Shown piece by piece: positions 1 through 9,053 of a stretch of 64,000 nucleotides of DNA; the stretch's first letter is position 1; each line of letters opens with the position of its first letter. The notes below the pieces were generated by a model that ran no database searches, was not told the DNA's origin, and worked only from the letters and a program-made list of their open reading frames with translations. Both the position numbers and the translations under genes were made by a program. Origin of the DNA: Candidatus Helarchaeota archaeon (GTDB lineage: Archaea > Asgardarchaeota > Lokiarchaeia > Helarchaeales > HEL-GB-A); NCBI GenBank assembly GCA_016840125.1, contig JAEOSY010000397.1, positions 4,801-68,800 on the forward strand, in the 5' to 3' direction.

Positions 1-1
1 A

Positions 2-871
2 AAAATTGACGCATTATTTGCACCAGCACCGCCCATTGGTAGTTATCGATTGCTGACTTGTGCGAAAACAACAGACCCTAAAATCCAAAAACGAGCTCAA
101 GATGGAGGGGTGGTTACCTCCGTTTTGAAATATTTGTTGGATAAAAACTTGATAGATGGTGCTGTTGTTAATATCCCAACAAGCAATTGGGAATCTAGTC
201 CAAAAATTGTAACTTCAGTTGAGGAATTGCTTCAATCCACAGGCACCAGATATTCGGCGGTACCAGCAGTTCAAGAACTTGGAAATTTTCAAACCCTAAA
301 TAAGGAAAGCCCGAGATTAGCATTTGTAGGCTGTCCTTGCCAAGTCAAGACAGTTCGGAAAATGCAAGAACTGCAAATGCGACCAGGTATTTTTGTAAAA
401 TATGTGATTGGACTTTTTTGCATGGAGAATTTTGATTATCAGAAACTCATGAAAGGAAAATTTGAGAAGGATCTAAAAATTGACTTAAATAATATTAAAA
501 AATTGAATATTAAGAAAAATTTTTTCATTACCCTAAAGGATAATAAGCAGATAGAGATCCCACTTAAAGAATTAAGCGATTTAGTGAGAAATAATTGTCA
601 TTTTTGTGATGACTTCACAAATTTTTATGCGGATATTTCAGTTGGAGGAGTTGGGGCGCCTGCAGGTTATTCAACCGTGATATTGAGAACGCAAATTGGA
701 GATAAGATCTTTTATGATATGAAACGAGCAAAGGAAATTGAAGAGGTAAATAGTCCACCAGCTGATCTCAAGAAAATAAGGGCGAATGTTTTCTCCCAGA
801 TTTCACGATTAGGACAGATAAAATACGATAGAGGAAAGAAGAAGAAATTAGAAATAAATAAATCAGGATAG
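2..871 (+). CDS. FrhB/FdhB-like F420 or ferredoxin oxidoreductase beta subunit (5' partial)
   Basis: This is the iron-sulfur flavoprotein subunit that in FrhB/FdhB complexes passes electrons between FAD and F420 (or ferredoxin). The frame is open to the left edge, so the N-terminus lies outside the window. A TTG at 50 is the first start codon inside, but the residues before it (GSYR) fit the family, so it is unlikely to be the real start. Family signatures are QDGGVVT, FVGCPCQ, a GLFCMENF stretch and NCHFC...DISVGGVG, with cysteines for a [4Fe4S] cluster. The hdrA-like gene begins 8 bp downstream, so the two are probably co-transcribed and the subunit probably docks on that Hdr complex. Whether the partner is F420 or ferredoxin cannot be read from the sequence. 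Confidence 0.8.
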   Translation, partial: KIDALFAPAPPIGSYRLLTCAKTTDPKIQKRAQDGGVVTSVLKYLLDKNLIDGAVVNIPTSNWESSPKIVTSVEELLQSTGTRYSAVPAVQELGNFQTLNKESPRLAFVGCPCQVKTVRKMQELQMRPGIFVKYVIGLFCMENFDYQKLMKGKFEKDLKIDLNNIKKLNIKKNFFITLKDNKQIEIPLKELSDLVRNNCHFCDDFTNFYADISVGGVGAPAGYSTVILRTQIGDKIFYDMKRAKEIEEVNSPPADLKKIRANVFSQISRLGQIKYDRGKKKKLEINKSG

Positions 872-879
872 GTCCAAGT

Positions 880-3800
880 ATGGTTGAAAACGCAGTAGGG
901 GCAGTTTTAGTTATAGGTTCAGGGATTGGTGGGATTCAAGCATCCTTAGATTTAGTTGAACAAGGATTCAAAGTTGCGTTGGTAGAGAAGAATCCCGCAC
1001 TTGGTGGTGCGATGGCGCAACTCGACAAGACATTCCCTACAAATGATTGTTCTATGTGTATTTTGGCACCGAAAATGGTTGAAGTAGCGCGGGATCCAAA
1101 CATCGATTTATACACCTTTTGTGAAGTCACAGAAATCACAGGAGAAGCAGGGAACTTCGAGGTTTCTGTGTTAAAAAAGGCACGATATATAGATGAGGAA
1201 AAGTGTGTAGCGTGCGGTAACTGTGCTAAGCAATGTCCTATTCGAGTTCCCCATGAATATAACAAGGACTTGAGTCATCGAGCAGCAAGTTACATTCCAT
1301 TTCCACAAGCAGTCCCTTCAACTTATTTAATTGACAGAGAGAATTGTTTATACATGTCCAGAGGAATTTGTAGAATTTGTGAGAAAGTTTGTAATGCAAA
1401 GGCGATTGATTTTGAGCAAAAAGATGAAATTATCAAGGTTAATGTTGGCTCAATCATTATTGCATTAGGTGCGGAGACATTTGATGCATCTACTCTCTAT
1501 CAGTATAGATATGGACAATTTCCGAACATTATTACAAGCTTAGAATTTGAACGAATTTTGTCTGCGTCCGGTCCATTCGGCGGTCACGTTGTCCGACCAT
1601 CAGATGAAACCATTCCCAATAAAATTCTTTGGGTGAGCTGTGTCGGCTCCAGAAATAGTAGAATAAATCATAATTACTGCTCCACCATATGTTGCACCTA
1701 TTCAATTAAGGAAGCACTTATCGCAAAAGAACATAATCCAGAGCTAGAGTGTTATTTTGCTTACATCGATATACGAACAATGGGGAAAGGATTCGAAGAG
1801 TATTATGTTTCAGCTAAGGATTTTGGTATTAATTTCATCAACTCACAAGTATCACTTGAAGAAAATCCACTTAATAACAATATAATTGCGGTACATGAAG
1901 ATTTTGCAACGGGGAAATTAGTGCAAGAAGAGTTTGAATTAGTAGTTCTTTCGGTAGGGTTACAACCTTCTAAATCATCAATTAATTTATTAAATAAATT
2001 TGGCATTAAGCTAAACCAATATCAGTTTTGCCTGACAGAGAATTTTAAACCACTAGAAACGAGTAGGGCGGGTGTATATGTCTGTGGGACATTATCAGGA
2101 CCCAAAGATATCCCTGAGACTGTTGCAGAGGCGAGTGGTGCCGCAGGGAAGGCTGCCTCATTAATCCATTCCAAAAGATATGACTTAATAACTGAGAGAG
2201 AGTTTCCATCTGAGAAAGACATTGAGGGGCAGGATCCACGAATTGGGGTCTTTATTTGTCATTGTGGGATAAATATCGGAAGTATTGTTAATGTTCCAGA
2301 GGTTAACGAATATACCAAGACACTTCCAAACGTCATTTATGTTGAAGAAAATTTATATACCTGTTCCCAAGATACACAAGAAAAAATAAAAGAAGTAATT
2401 AAAGCACATGATTTAAATCGCGTTGTAGTTGCCTCCTGTACTCCCCGCACTCATGAACCACTTTTCCAAAATACTATTCGAGAAGCTGGCTTAAATCCGC
2501 ATTTATTCGAGTTAGCCAATATTAGGGAGCATTGTTCGTGGGTTCATATGTCTGAGCCAGAAAAGGCAACAGAAAAGGCGAAAGAAATTGTTGCGATGAG
2601 TGTTCACAAAGTTTCGTTATCTGAACCTCTACATGAAGCTTTTGTGGATGTTGTACGTTCTGGATTAGTTATAGGCGGGGGAATTGCAGGAATGACTGCA
2701 GCGTTAGAACTTGCCAATCAAGATTATAGCGTTTATTTAATTGAGAAGGGAAGTGAATTAGGAGGGCTCGTGCGAAATCTTTATTATACAGTTGAGGGGG
2801 ATAATCCGCAAAAATATCTGAAAAATCTTATTGAGAAAGTAAAGAATTCGGAAAAAATAACAACTTTATTGAATACGAAAATTGAAGAAATTTCAGGATT
2901 TGTCGGTAATTTTAAAATTAAGGTGAATTCGCAAGGAGAAATGAATGATCTCGAAGCGGGTGCACTAATTGTTGCCACCGGTGGGAGCGAATATAAACCA
3001 ACTGAATATTTGTATGGACAGAATGAAAGAATTCTTACCCAACATGAATTAGAACAACAGATATCGAAAAATAAAATTGAAACAAAAACAGTAGTAATGA
3101 TTCAATGCGTGGGATCGAGGAATGAGGACCGCCGCTATTGCAGCAAAATCTGTTGTACGTCAGCTATAAAAAATGCTTTGAAATTAAAAGAAATTAATCC
3201 CAAAATTACAATCTACATTTTATACAGAGATATTAGAACATATGGGTTACTGGAGGATTATTATAGAGAAGCAAGGAAAAAAGGAGTTATCTTTATCAAG
3301 TATGAAGCGGAAAATCCACCAGAAGTTATTCAAGAGGTGAATCAACTAGCAGTAAAAGTTAATGACATTGCCATACAACGCATTATATCATTAAAACCGG
3401 ACCTTCTCGTACTAAGTGTAGCGTTTATTCCAACAGAAAATAAGGACTTATCACAGATGCTAAAGGTGCCACTTGACCAAAATGGGTTTTTCTTGGAGGC
3501 GCATGTAAAATTAAGACCATTAGACTTTGCAACGGATGGTATTTTTCTTTGTGGTACGGCACAATGGCCTAAACCAATAAGAGAATCTATAGCACAGGCA
3601 ATGGGCGCAGCAACTCGGGCAATTCGTATATTATCTGCGAAACAAATAAAAACAGATGCAGTGGTTGCCACCGTCGATCATGATCTGTGTATTGGCTGTG
3701 GCGCTTGTGAATTGATCTGCCCATTCCATGCACCCCGAGTTGAGAGAACAGAATCTGGGCGGAAATCTATTATAATTGCATCCGCGTGTAAGGGGTGTGG

Positions 3801-3915
3801 AACTTGTGGGGCAAGTTGCCCGCAAAAAGCGATCTCAATGCAGCGATTTACTGATGTTCAAATAATCAAGCAACTTGACACTATTTCAGAAAAAATATTG
3901 GAGTGGGAGGCTTAA
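880..3915 (+). CDS. Tandem-fused HdrA-like electron-bifurcating flavoprotein, copy 1
   Basis: Soluble heterodisulfide-reductase subunit A homologue of 1011 aa; methanogen HdrA is about 650 aa. The first half (1-450) is a thioredoxin-reductase-type FAD domain (GSGIGG, about residue 13) with an inserted ferredoxin (CVACGNCAKQC, about 103). The canonical HdrA N-terminal domain follows (VFICHCGINIGS, about 461), then a second FAD domain (GGGIAG, about 598) without an inserted ferredoxin, and a C-terminal two-cluster ferredoxin (CIGCGAC, CKGCGTC). Each half has the CX10-12CX3CC motif that binds the unusual HdrA cluster (CVGSRN...YCSxICC). The second inserted ferredoxin motif is atypical (CX7CX2CX3C). 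The gene abuts mvhD at 3916. HdrA bifurcates electrons between ferredoxin and a second acceptor; the acceptor here is unknown. No hdrBC genes are seen in the window. Confidence 0.9.
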   Translation: MVENAVGAVLVIGSGIGGIQASLDLVEQGFKVALVEKNPALGGAMAQLDKTFPTNDCSMCILAPKMVEVARDPNIDLYTFCEVTEITGEAGNFEVSVLKKARYIDEEKCVACGNCAKQCPIRVPHEYNKDLSHRAASYIPFPQAVPSTYLIDRENCLYMSRGICRICEKVCNAKAIDFEQKDEIIKVNVGSIIIALGAETFDASTLYQYRYGQFPNIITSLEFERILSASGPFGGHVVRPSDETIPNKILWVSCVGSRNSRINHNYCSTICCTYSIKEALIAKEHNPELECYFAYIDIRTMGKGFEEYYVSAKDFGINFINSQVSLEENPLNNNIIAVHEDFATGKLVQEEFELVVLSVGLQPSKSSINLLNKFGIKLNQYQFCLTENFKPLETSRAGVYVCGTLSGPKDIPETVAEASGAAGKAASLIHSKRYDLITEREFPSEKDIEGQDPRIGVFICHCGINIGSIVNVPEVNEYTKTLPNVIYVEENLYTCSQDTQEKIKEVIKAHDLNRVVVASCTPRTHEPLFQNTIREAGLNPHLFELANIREHCSWVHMSEPEKATEKAKEIVAMSVHKVSLSEPLHEAFVDVVRSGLVIGGGIAGMTAALELANQDYSVYLIEKGSELGGLVRNLYYTVEGDNPQKYLKNLIEKVKNSEKITTLLNTKIEEISGFVGNFKIKVNSQGEMNDLEAGALIVATGGSEYKPTEYLYGQNERILTQHELEQQISKNKIETKTVVMIQCVGSRNEDRRYCSKICCTSAIKNALKLKEINPKITIYILYRDIRTYGLLEDYYREARKKGVIFIKYEAENPPEVIQEVNQLAVKVNDIAIQRIISLKPDLLVLSVAFIPTENKDLSQMLKVPLDQNGFFLEAHVKLRPLDFATDGIFLCGTAQWPKPIRESIAQAMGAATRAIRILSAKQIKTDAVVATVDHDLCIGCGACELICPFHAPRVERTESGRKSIIIASACKGCGTCGASCPQKAISMQRFTDVQIIKQLDTISEKILEWEA

Positions 3916-4680
3916 ATGGAAGAACCCAAAATTGCAGGTTTTTTATGTAATTGGTGTTCGTATGCGGGAGCAGACCTTGCAGGGGTTTCACGATTCAGTT
4001 ATCCCACTAATATTCGTATTATTCGGGTAATGTGTAGTGGACGAATTGATCCCATTTTCATTCTTACTGCATTAGAAAGAGGCTTAGATGGCGTATTAGT
4101 AGCAGGTTGTCATCCAGGGGATTGCCATTATTTAACAGGAAATTATCAAGCTAAATACAAAGTTAGGTTTGTCAAGAAGGTTCTAAAAAAAATTGGATTT
4201 GAAACCAAAAGGGTACGTCTTGAGTGGGTATCGGCTTCAGAAGGGCGGAGGTTTGCAGATTTAGTTACGGAGTTTACCGAAGAGTTAAAGAGTTTAGGGC
4301 CCTCGCCGATTAAAGAGAGTGTGGAGTTACGTGAGAGTTTATCCGAAGCTAAGCATGTTTGTACTGATTTTAGGCTCAGATGGGTTATCAGTAGGGCGAG
4401 GGATTTAGTTGAAATTCAAAATGCACATGGGGAACGAATACCAGAAGAAAAATTTGAGGTACTTTTAGATGGTTTGATTGATGCAGAATTAACTATAATA
4501 AAAATCTTGAAGTTGATAGAGGGAAAGGGTCTATCTGCCGAGGAAATTTCATGTGAATTAGAAACTCCAACTGAGACTGTAATGGAACACCTAATTAGCT
4601 TAACTGATGAACACAGGGTAAAATTTACTATAGAAAACCACACCGCAATTTTTTCAAAAGTAGGAGGGGAAGATAAGTGA
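3916..4680 (+). CDS. MvhD-like [2Fe2S] electron-transfer subunit with C-terminal extension
   Basis: MvhD (F420-non-reducing hydrogenase delta) links hydrogenase or formate dehydrogenase to HdrA. Residues 1-140 carry the family signatures FLCNWCSYAGAD, RVMCSGR, GCHPGDCHYLTGN and RLEWVSASEG, including the conserved cysteines. The family is usually about 130-140 aa. This copy adds about 110 residues: a helical linker and a stretch (GLSAEEISCELETPTETV then MEHLISL) that reads like a winged helix-turn-helix. The ATG directly follows the hdrA stop codon. The 3' end overlaps the next hdrA start by 4 bp, so translational coupling is likely. The extension could be a DNA-binding or protein-docking domain; only the MvhD part is certain. 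Confidence 0.88.
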   Translation: MEEPKIAGFLCNWCSYAGADLAGVSRFSYPTNIRIIRVMCSGRIDPIFILTALERGLDGVLVAGCHPGDCHYLTGNYQAKYKVRFVKKVLKKIGFETKRVRLEWVSASEGRRFADLVTEFTEELKSLGPSPIKESVELRESLSEAKHVCTDFRLRWVISRARDLVEIQNAHGERIPEEKFEVLLDGLIDAELTIIKILKLIEGKGLSAEEISCELETPTETVMEHLISLTDEHRVKFTIENHTAIFSKVGGEDK

Positions 4681-7600
4681 GCGGCATTGGATACAAGGAA
4701 AAGGTAGGAGCAGTCCTAGTAGTAGGCGGTGGAATAGCGGGAATACAGTCCTCACTTGATCTTGCTGAAATGGGGTTTAAAGTCTTCCTATTGGAGAAAG
4801 GTCCCGCGATCGGAGGAAAAATGAGCCAATTAGACAAGACATTCCCAACTAATGATTGTGCCATCTGCATACTGAGTCCAAAATTGGTGGAGGCGGGAAG
4901 ACATCACAATATCCAAATTATCACCTTGGCTGAAATTGACAAAGTGGAGGGGGAATCCGGAAATTTTATGGTCACACTCAAGAAACAACCAAGATATATT
5001 GATGAATCGAAATGCACTGGTTGTGGATTGTGTTCCTCGTGGTGCCCGATAGACGCTTCCAGTGAATATGATGAAGGTTTAAGAAAGCGTAAAAGCATTT
5101 TTATTAGATACCCACAAGCAATTCCCAAATTACCTATGATAGATAAGTCGATCTGTATAGGTTGCAGGCTTTGTGAGTTTATTTGTGAAGCGAGAGCCTT
5201 GGATTTTACTCAACAGGAGGAATTAATTGATGTAAATGTGGGGGCAATTATTCTTGCAAAGGGCTCGGCCATCTACGATCCCACTTCCCTTAAACAATAT
5301 GGATATGGACAATATTCGAATGTGATTACAAGTTCTGAATTTGAACGAGTGTTAAGTGCCTCAGGTCCCTTTCAAGGTCATGTATTGCGTCCTTCGGATG
5401 GAAAGGGGCCACATAACGTTGCCTGGATTCAATGTGTTGGCTCAAGAGACCGAAAGATTGGAAATAATTACTGCTCAGCTGTCTGTTGCATGTATGCTCT
5501 TAAGGAATCAATTATAGCAAAGGAACATGCACCAGAATTAGAATGTCATATCTTTTTTATGGATATTAGAGTAACTGGGAAAGGGTTTGAAGAATATTCG
5601 GTTCGAGCCCAAGAAGATTATGATATCAAATTCCATAATGCACGAATTTCATATGTTGAGGAGGACCCACTTACAAAGGAAATAATTCTTTACTATGAAG
5701 ATAAAGAAACAGGTGGGGCAATAGCTTCCCGATTTGATCTTGTAGTTCTCTCTACCGGATATCAGCCGTCTCAAGAAGATATAGATCTCTGTAAAAAATT
5801 AGGAATCCAACTCAACGAGCATAACTTTTGTGCAGTCACTGCATTTAAACCATTAGAAACTAATGTCCCAGGTGTTTTTGCATGCGGCACTTTTTCTGGG
5901 CCGAAAGATATCCCTGAGACGGTTGCGGAAGCTAGTGCAGTTGCATCTAAAGCATCTGGACTTCTTGCTTCTGAACGAAATAAGCTGACTACAAAGAAAA
6001 AATACCCACCGGAAATCCAAGTGGTCGGTGAAGATCCACGTATTGGAGTGTTCGTATGCCACTGTGGGATAAATATAGGTGGCGTGGTTGATGTTCCAGA
6101 TGTGGTAGACTACGTAAAGGATCTACCAAATGTAATTTATGCTGAGAGGAACATCTATACCTGCTCTCAGGATACACAAGATAAAATAAAGGAAATTATA
6201 AAGGAAAAGGGTATCAATCGAGTTATCGTTGCTTCATGTACACCTCGAACCCATGAATCACTTTTTCAAAACACTATCAGGGAGGCTGGACTCAATCGCT
6301 ACCTATTTGAACTAGTGAACATCCGCGAGCACTGTTCTTGGGTTCATATGAGAGAGCCAGATAAGGCCACTAACAAAGCCAAAGAATTGGTGGCTATGAC
6401 CGTCGCTAAATCTAAACTCTTACAGCCAGTACATGAAATTTCTATGGATATCACACAATCCGGTGTTGTAATTGGGGGGGGAATTGCGGGCATGACCGCA
6501 GCTTTGGAGCTAGCAAATCAAGGGTATACCATCCATTTAATTGAAAAGGAAGCCGAATTAGGGGGACTCACACGTAAAATCCATTATATTCTTGAAGATG
6601 AAGATCCCCAATTATATCTAAAAAAACTAATCATTGATGTTAGTAATAACGATAAAATTACCACTTTAACAAGTGCGTCCATTGAAGATATAACGGGATA
6701 TGTTGGAAATTATAACATATTGGTTAAAAATCAAGAAGACAGCAGGGAGATTGAGGCAGGTATAATAATTGTGGCTACAGGGGGATTAGAACATAAACCG
6801 AACGAATTCTTATATGGAAAAGATGAGCGTATCTTAACACAACAAGAATTAGAACAAAAAATCAATAGGGATAAGATAAAAGCAAAATCGGTGGTAATGA
6901 TCCAATGTGTGGGATCGAGAAATAAAACGCGCCCCTATTGCAGTAAAATATGCTGCTCTGTTGCTATTAAAAATGCCCTCAAATTGAAAGTACAGAACCC
7001 CAGAATCAATATCTCCATCCTCTATCGCGATATTCGAACCTATGGATTTAAAGAAGAATATTATGAGAAAGCTAGGGTATTAGGAATCAATTTTTTTCAA
7101 TATAATGAGAATAATCCTCCTGAAATTAAGATAAAAAAGAAGCAGTTACAAGTTTCGGTATTTAATGTGGATACACAATCCAAAATGATTTTAACGCCGA
7201 ATTTAGTGGGATTAAGTACGCCCATAGTGCCGCCAGAAAATAAGGACTTAGCACAGATGTTGAAGGTCCCTCTCGATCAGAATGGATTCTTTCTTGAAGC
7301 CCATGCAAAATTACGACCCCTTGACTTTGCCACCGATGGAATCTTTCTGTGTGGTGCCGCTCAATGGCCTAAATTTATGAATGAAGCTATTGCCCAGGCA
7401 AGAGGAGCTGCAGCAAGGGCAACAACCATTTTATCAAAAGAAAAAATTACGGTAATTGGAGCTACAGCCAGAGTCAATGAGGATCTCTGTATCGGCTGTG
7501 GTTCATGTCAAGAAATTTGTCCGTATAATGCAATTCAAATGCAATTGAAGGAGAAAAAACTTGAAAGGACCACGATCTTAACTTATCAATCTCACGTGCT

Positions 7601-7739
7601 TGAAGCGGCATGCAAGGGATGTGGTGCGTGCAGCGCGGCGTGCCCAGTACAGGCAATCACAGTCCCGCACTTTACGAATACTCAAATCTTGGAGATGGTC
7701 AGATCTCTTACGAGGAAGGAGGCTAAGAATGGCACCTAA
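4677..7739 (+). CDS. Tandem-fused HdrA-like electron-bifurcating flavoprotein, copy 2
   Basis: A 1020-aa paralogue of the gene at 880, with the same order: FAD domain (GGGIAGIQ) with inserted ferredoxin (CTGCGLC and CIGCRLC), HdrA N-terminal domain (VFVCHCGINIGG), second FAD domain (GGGIAGMT), and C-terminal ferredoxin (CIGCGSC, CKGCGAC). Both CX10-12CX3CC HdrA-cluster motifs are kept. Unlike copy 1, the inserted ferredoxin has two regular CX2CX2CX3C motifs. The start is the GTG at 4677, chosen because GGAGGGG lies 7 nt upstream; it overlaps the previous stop. Homology runs the whole length, so the fusion predates the duplication. The two copies may form different complexes or a heterodimer; the sequence cannot decide. 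Confidence 0.9.
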   Translation: MSGIGYKEKVGAVLVVGGGIAGIQSSLDLAEMGFKVFLLEKGPAIGGKMSQLDKTFPTNDCAICILSPKLVEAGRHHNIQIITLAEIDKVEGESGNFMVTLKKQPRYIDESKCTGCGLCSSWCPIDASSEYDEGLRKRKSIFIRYPQAIPKLPMIDKSICIGCRLCEFICEARALDFTQQEELIDVNVGAIILAKGSAIYDPTSLKQYGYGQYSNVITSSEFERVLSASGPFQGHVLRPSDGKGPHNVAWIQCVGSRDRKIGNNYCSAVCCMYALKESIIAKEHAPELECHIFFMDIRVTGKGFEEYSVRAQEDYDIKFHNARISYVEEDPLTKEIILYYEDKETGGAIASRFDLVVLSTGYQPSQEDIDLCKKLGIQLNEHNFCAVTAFKPLETNVPGVFACGTFSGPKDIPETVAEASAVASKASGLLASERNKLTTKKKYPPEIQVVGEDPRIGVFVCHCGINIGGVVDVPDVVDYVKDLPNVIYAERNIYTCSQDTQDKIKEIIKEKGINRVIVASCTPRTHESLFQNTIREAGLNRYLFELVNIREHCSWVHMREPDKATNKAKELVAMTVAKSKLLQPVHEISMDITQSGVVIGGGIAGMTAALELANQGYTIHLIEKEAELGGLTRKIHYILEDEDPQLYLKKLIIDVSNNDKITTLTSASIEDITGYVGNYNILVKNQEDSREIEAGIIIVATGGLEHKPNEFLYGKDERILTQQELEQKINRDKIKAKSVVMIQCVGSRNKTRPYCSKICCSVAIKNALKLKVQNPRINISILYRDIRTYGFKEEYYEKARVLGINFFQYNENNPPEIKIKKKQLQVSVFNVDTQSKMILTPNLVGLSTPIVPPENKDLAQMLKVPLDQNGFFLEAHAKLRPLDFATDGIFLCGAAQWPKFMNEAIAQARGAAARATTILSKEKITVIGATARVNEDLCIGCGSCQEICPYNAIQMQLKEKKLERTTILTYQSHVLEAACKGCGACSAACPVQAITVPHFTNTQILEMVRSLTRKEAKNGT

Positions 7740-8109
7740 CATTGTCGCGTTTTTATGCAACTGGTGTGGTTACGCGGGCGCAGATCTAGCAGGAGTCAGC
7801 AGATTTCAATATCCTCCCTCTGTCAAAATTATTCGTGTCATGTGTTCTGGGAGAGTTGACCCTGTATTTATTTTAAAAGCATTAGAGAATGGCGCTGATG
7901 GAGTGCTTGTTTGTGGGTGCCATATAGGGGATTGTCATTATTTAACAGGGAACCTTAAAGCAGAGAAACGGGTAGAACAAACAATGAAACTGTTAGAAAC
8001 AATTGGTATAGATTCTAAACGCCTCCGTTTAGAGTGGGTTTCTGCTTCAGAGGGAGGAAAATTTGCAGTCGTCGTGAAAGAATTTACTGAGTTCTTAGAA
8101 CAATTATGA
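7729..8109 (+). CDS. MvhD-like [2Fe2S] electron-transfer subunit, short form
   Basis: A 126-aa protein of canonical MvhD length with FLCNWCGYAGAD, RVMCSGRVDP, GCHIGDCHYLTGN and LRLEWVSASEG. The frame stays open upstream to 7600, but those 43 residues overlap hdrA and are arginine-rich with no homology. The ATG at 7729 has GAGGAAGGAGG just upstream and aligns with the start of the other MvhD, so it is chosen. It overlaps the hdrA stop by 11 bp, indicating coupled translation. As the second hdrA-mvhD unit of the operon, it probably bridges HdrA copy 2 to a hydrogenase or dehydrogenase encoded elsewhere. Confidence 0.9.
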   Translation: MAPNIVAFLCNWCGYAGADLAGVSRFQYPPSVKIIRVMCSGRVDPVFILKALENGADGVLVCGCHIGDCHYLTGNLKAEKRVEQTMKLLETIGIDSKRLRLEWVSASEGGKFAVVVKEFTEFLEQL

Positions 8110-8214
8110 ACTCTCAAGATAACAGTTAAATTACAAAAATATTGAGAGGGGAGTGCAATAGATTTATTTTTGTGAAGAGATAAAACTATAAATTAAAAGA
8201 ATTTGGGGAAATCT

Positions 8215-8946
8215 ATGTTAGATGCTCTGAATGGATCATACTATGAAGAAATTTACCAGGTTGCATATGAGATATTAGTAGTTCGAGAGATTTTCAATGC
8301 AAGCTTGATTGTTGCATTAGCAATTTTCGCAGGTTTTTTCATTTTAAGATCGCGAAAGGAAGAAAAAGGGTCAGCTCAGCGAAATATTTTTTTAGGATAT
8401 TGTTTGTTCCTTTGTTCTTATGCCATAACCCGTATATTTTTTGTGTTTTCCGATGTTGAACTCTGGTTTGCATATGATCATCATGGTTTAACCAATACGA
8501 TTTTAAATGAGATATATGTGGGAATAGGTTACTCGGCTGGAATTCTTGGAGCACTGTGTCTCTTGATTATGATAGAACGGTATTTAATCCGTACTAGATA
8601 TATTTTTTCAATACTAGCGATAGGAATCTTTATTTTATCGGTTATTTCGATCTTTCCCCTTATTCCAACTGACATTCCTCAAACAATCATCACGGTAGTT
8701 TTCCCTGTGTTCTTTGGCGTAATTTTGTTGTTATATCTTTACGTTGTTTTTAAATCAGCAGGAGAAGCACGTAAGAAGGCGATCGGCATTGTTTTAGGGC
8801 TTCTTGTAATGATAGTGGGCTTTTTATTCGGATCTGCGCTGATTGGAGATTTTATTGACCCAGCGGGTTTATATATCATCCGGATTTTAATAGAACCGTT
8901 TGTCGTCATTCTAGGGAGCGCAATTTTCACCCTTTCCCAGCGATGA
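8215..8946 (+). CDS. Uncharacterised seven-transmembrane protein
   Basis: A 243-aa integral membrane protein with seven hydrophobic helices, near residues 20-38, 54-75, 98-123, 127-150, 158-180, 190-212 and 218-240, and short charged loops. I do not recognise the family. No catalytic motif or soluble domain is visible. A TTG at 8203 would add four residues, but GGGGA at 8205-8209 is well placed for the ATG at 8215. It follows the mvhD gene by about 105 bp, a gap holding a weak 7-bp inverted repeat, so it may not belong to the Hdr operon. The size and topology resemble the membrane protein at 24705, but I see no convincing sequence match. Confidence 0.7.
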   Translation: MLDALNGSYYEEIYQVAYEILVVREIFNASLIVALAIFAGFFILRSRKEEKGSAQRNIFLGYCLFLCSYAITRIFFVFSDVELWFAYDHHGLTNTILNEIYVGIGYSAGILGALCLLIMIERYLIRTRYIFSILAIGIFILSVISIFPLIPTDIPQTIITVVFPVFFGVILLLYLYVVFKSAGEARKKAIGIVLGLLVMIVGFLFGSALIGDFIDPAGLYIIRILIEPFVVILGSAIFTLSQR

Positions 8947-9053
8947 ATCTAGAATATTAGAAATTAGCGCCCAGTTGAACAATGGAATTATTTATAATAG
9001 TATTTTCTTATTGGTAATTGAAACTGTTAAACACATTCAATGAGGTTATGCTA

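Noticed and set aside
936..1265. Minus-strand open frame inside the first hdrA-like gene
   Set aside because: It is a shadow of the plus-strand gene, which has clear domains and cysteines in that stretch; no homology or ribosome site.
7600..7728. 43-residue upstream extension of the short MvhD
   Set aside because: It overlaps the hdrA ferredoxin region, is Arg-rich shadow sequence, and a strong GAGGAAGGAGG site precedes the ATG at 7729.
8111..8148. Inverted repeat CTCTCAA/TTGAGAG after the MvhD gene
   Set aside because: Arms are only 7 bp over a 24-nt loop in AT-rich DNA; too weak to call a terminator.
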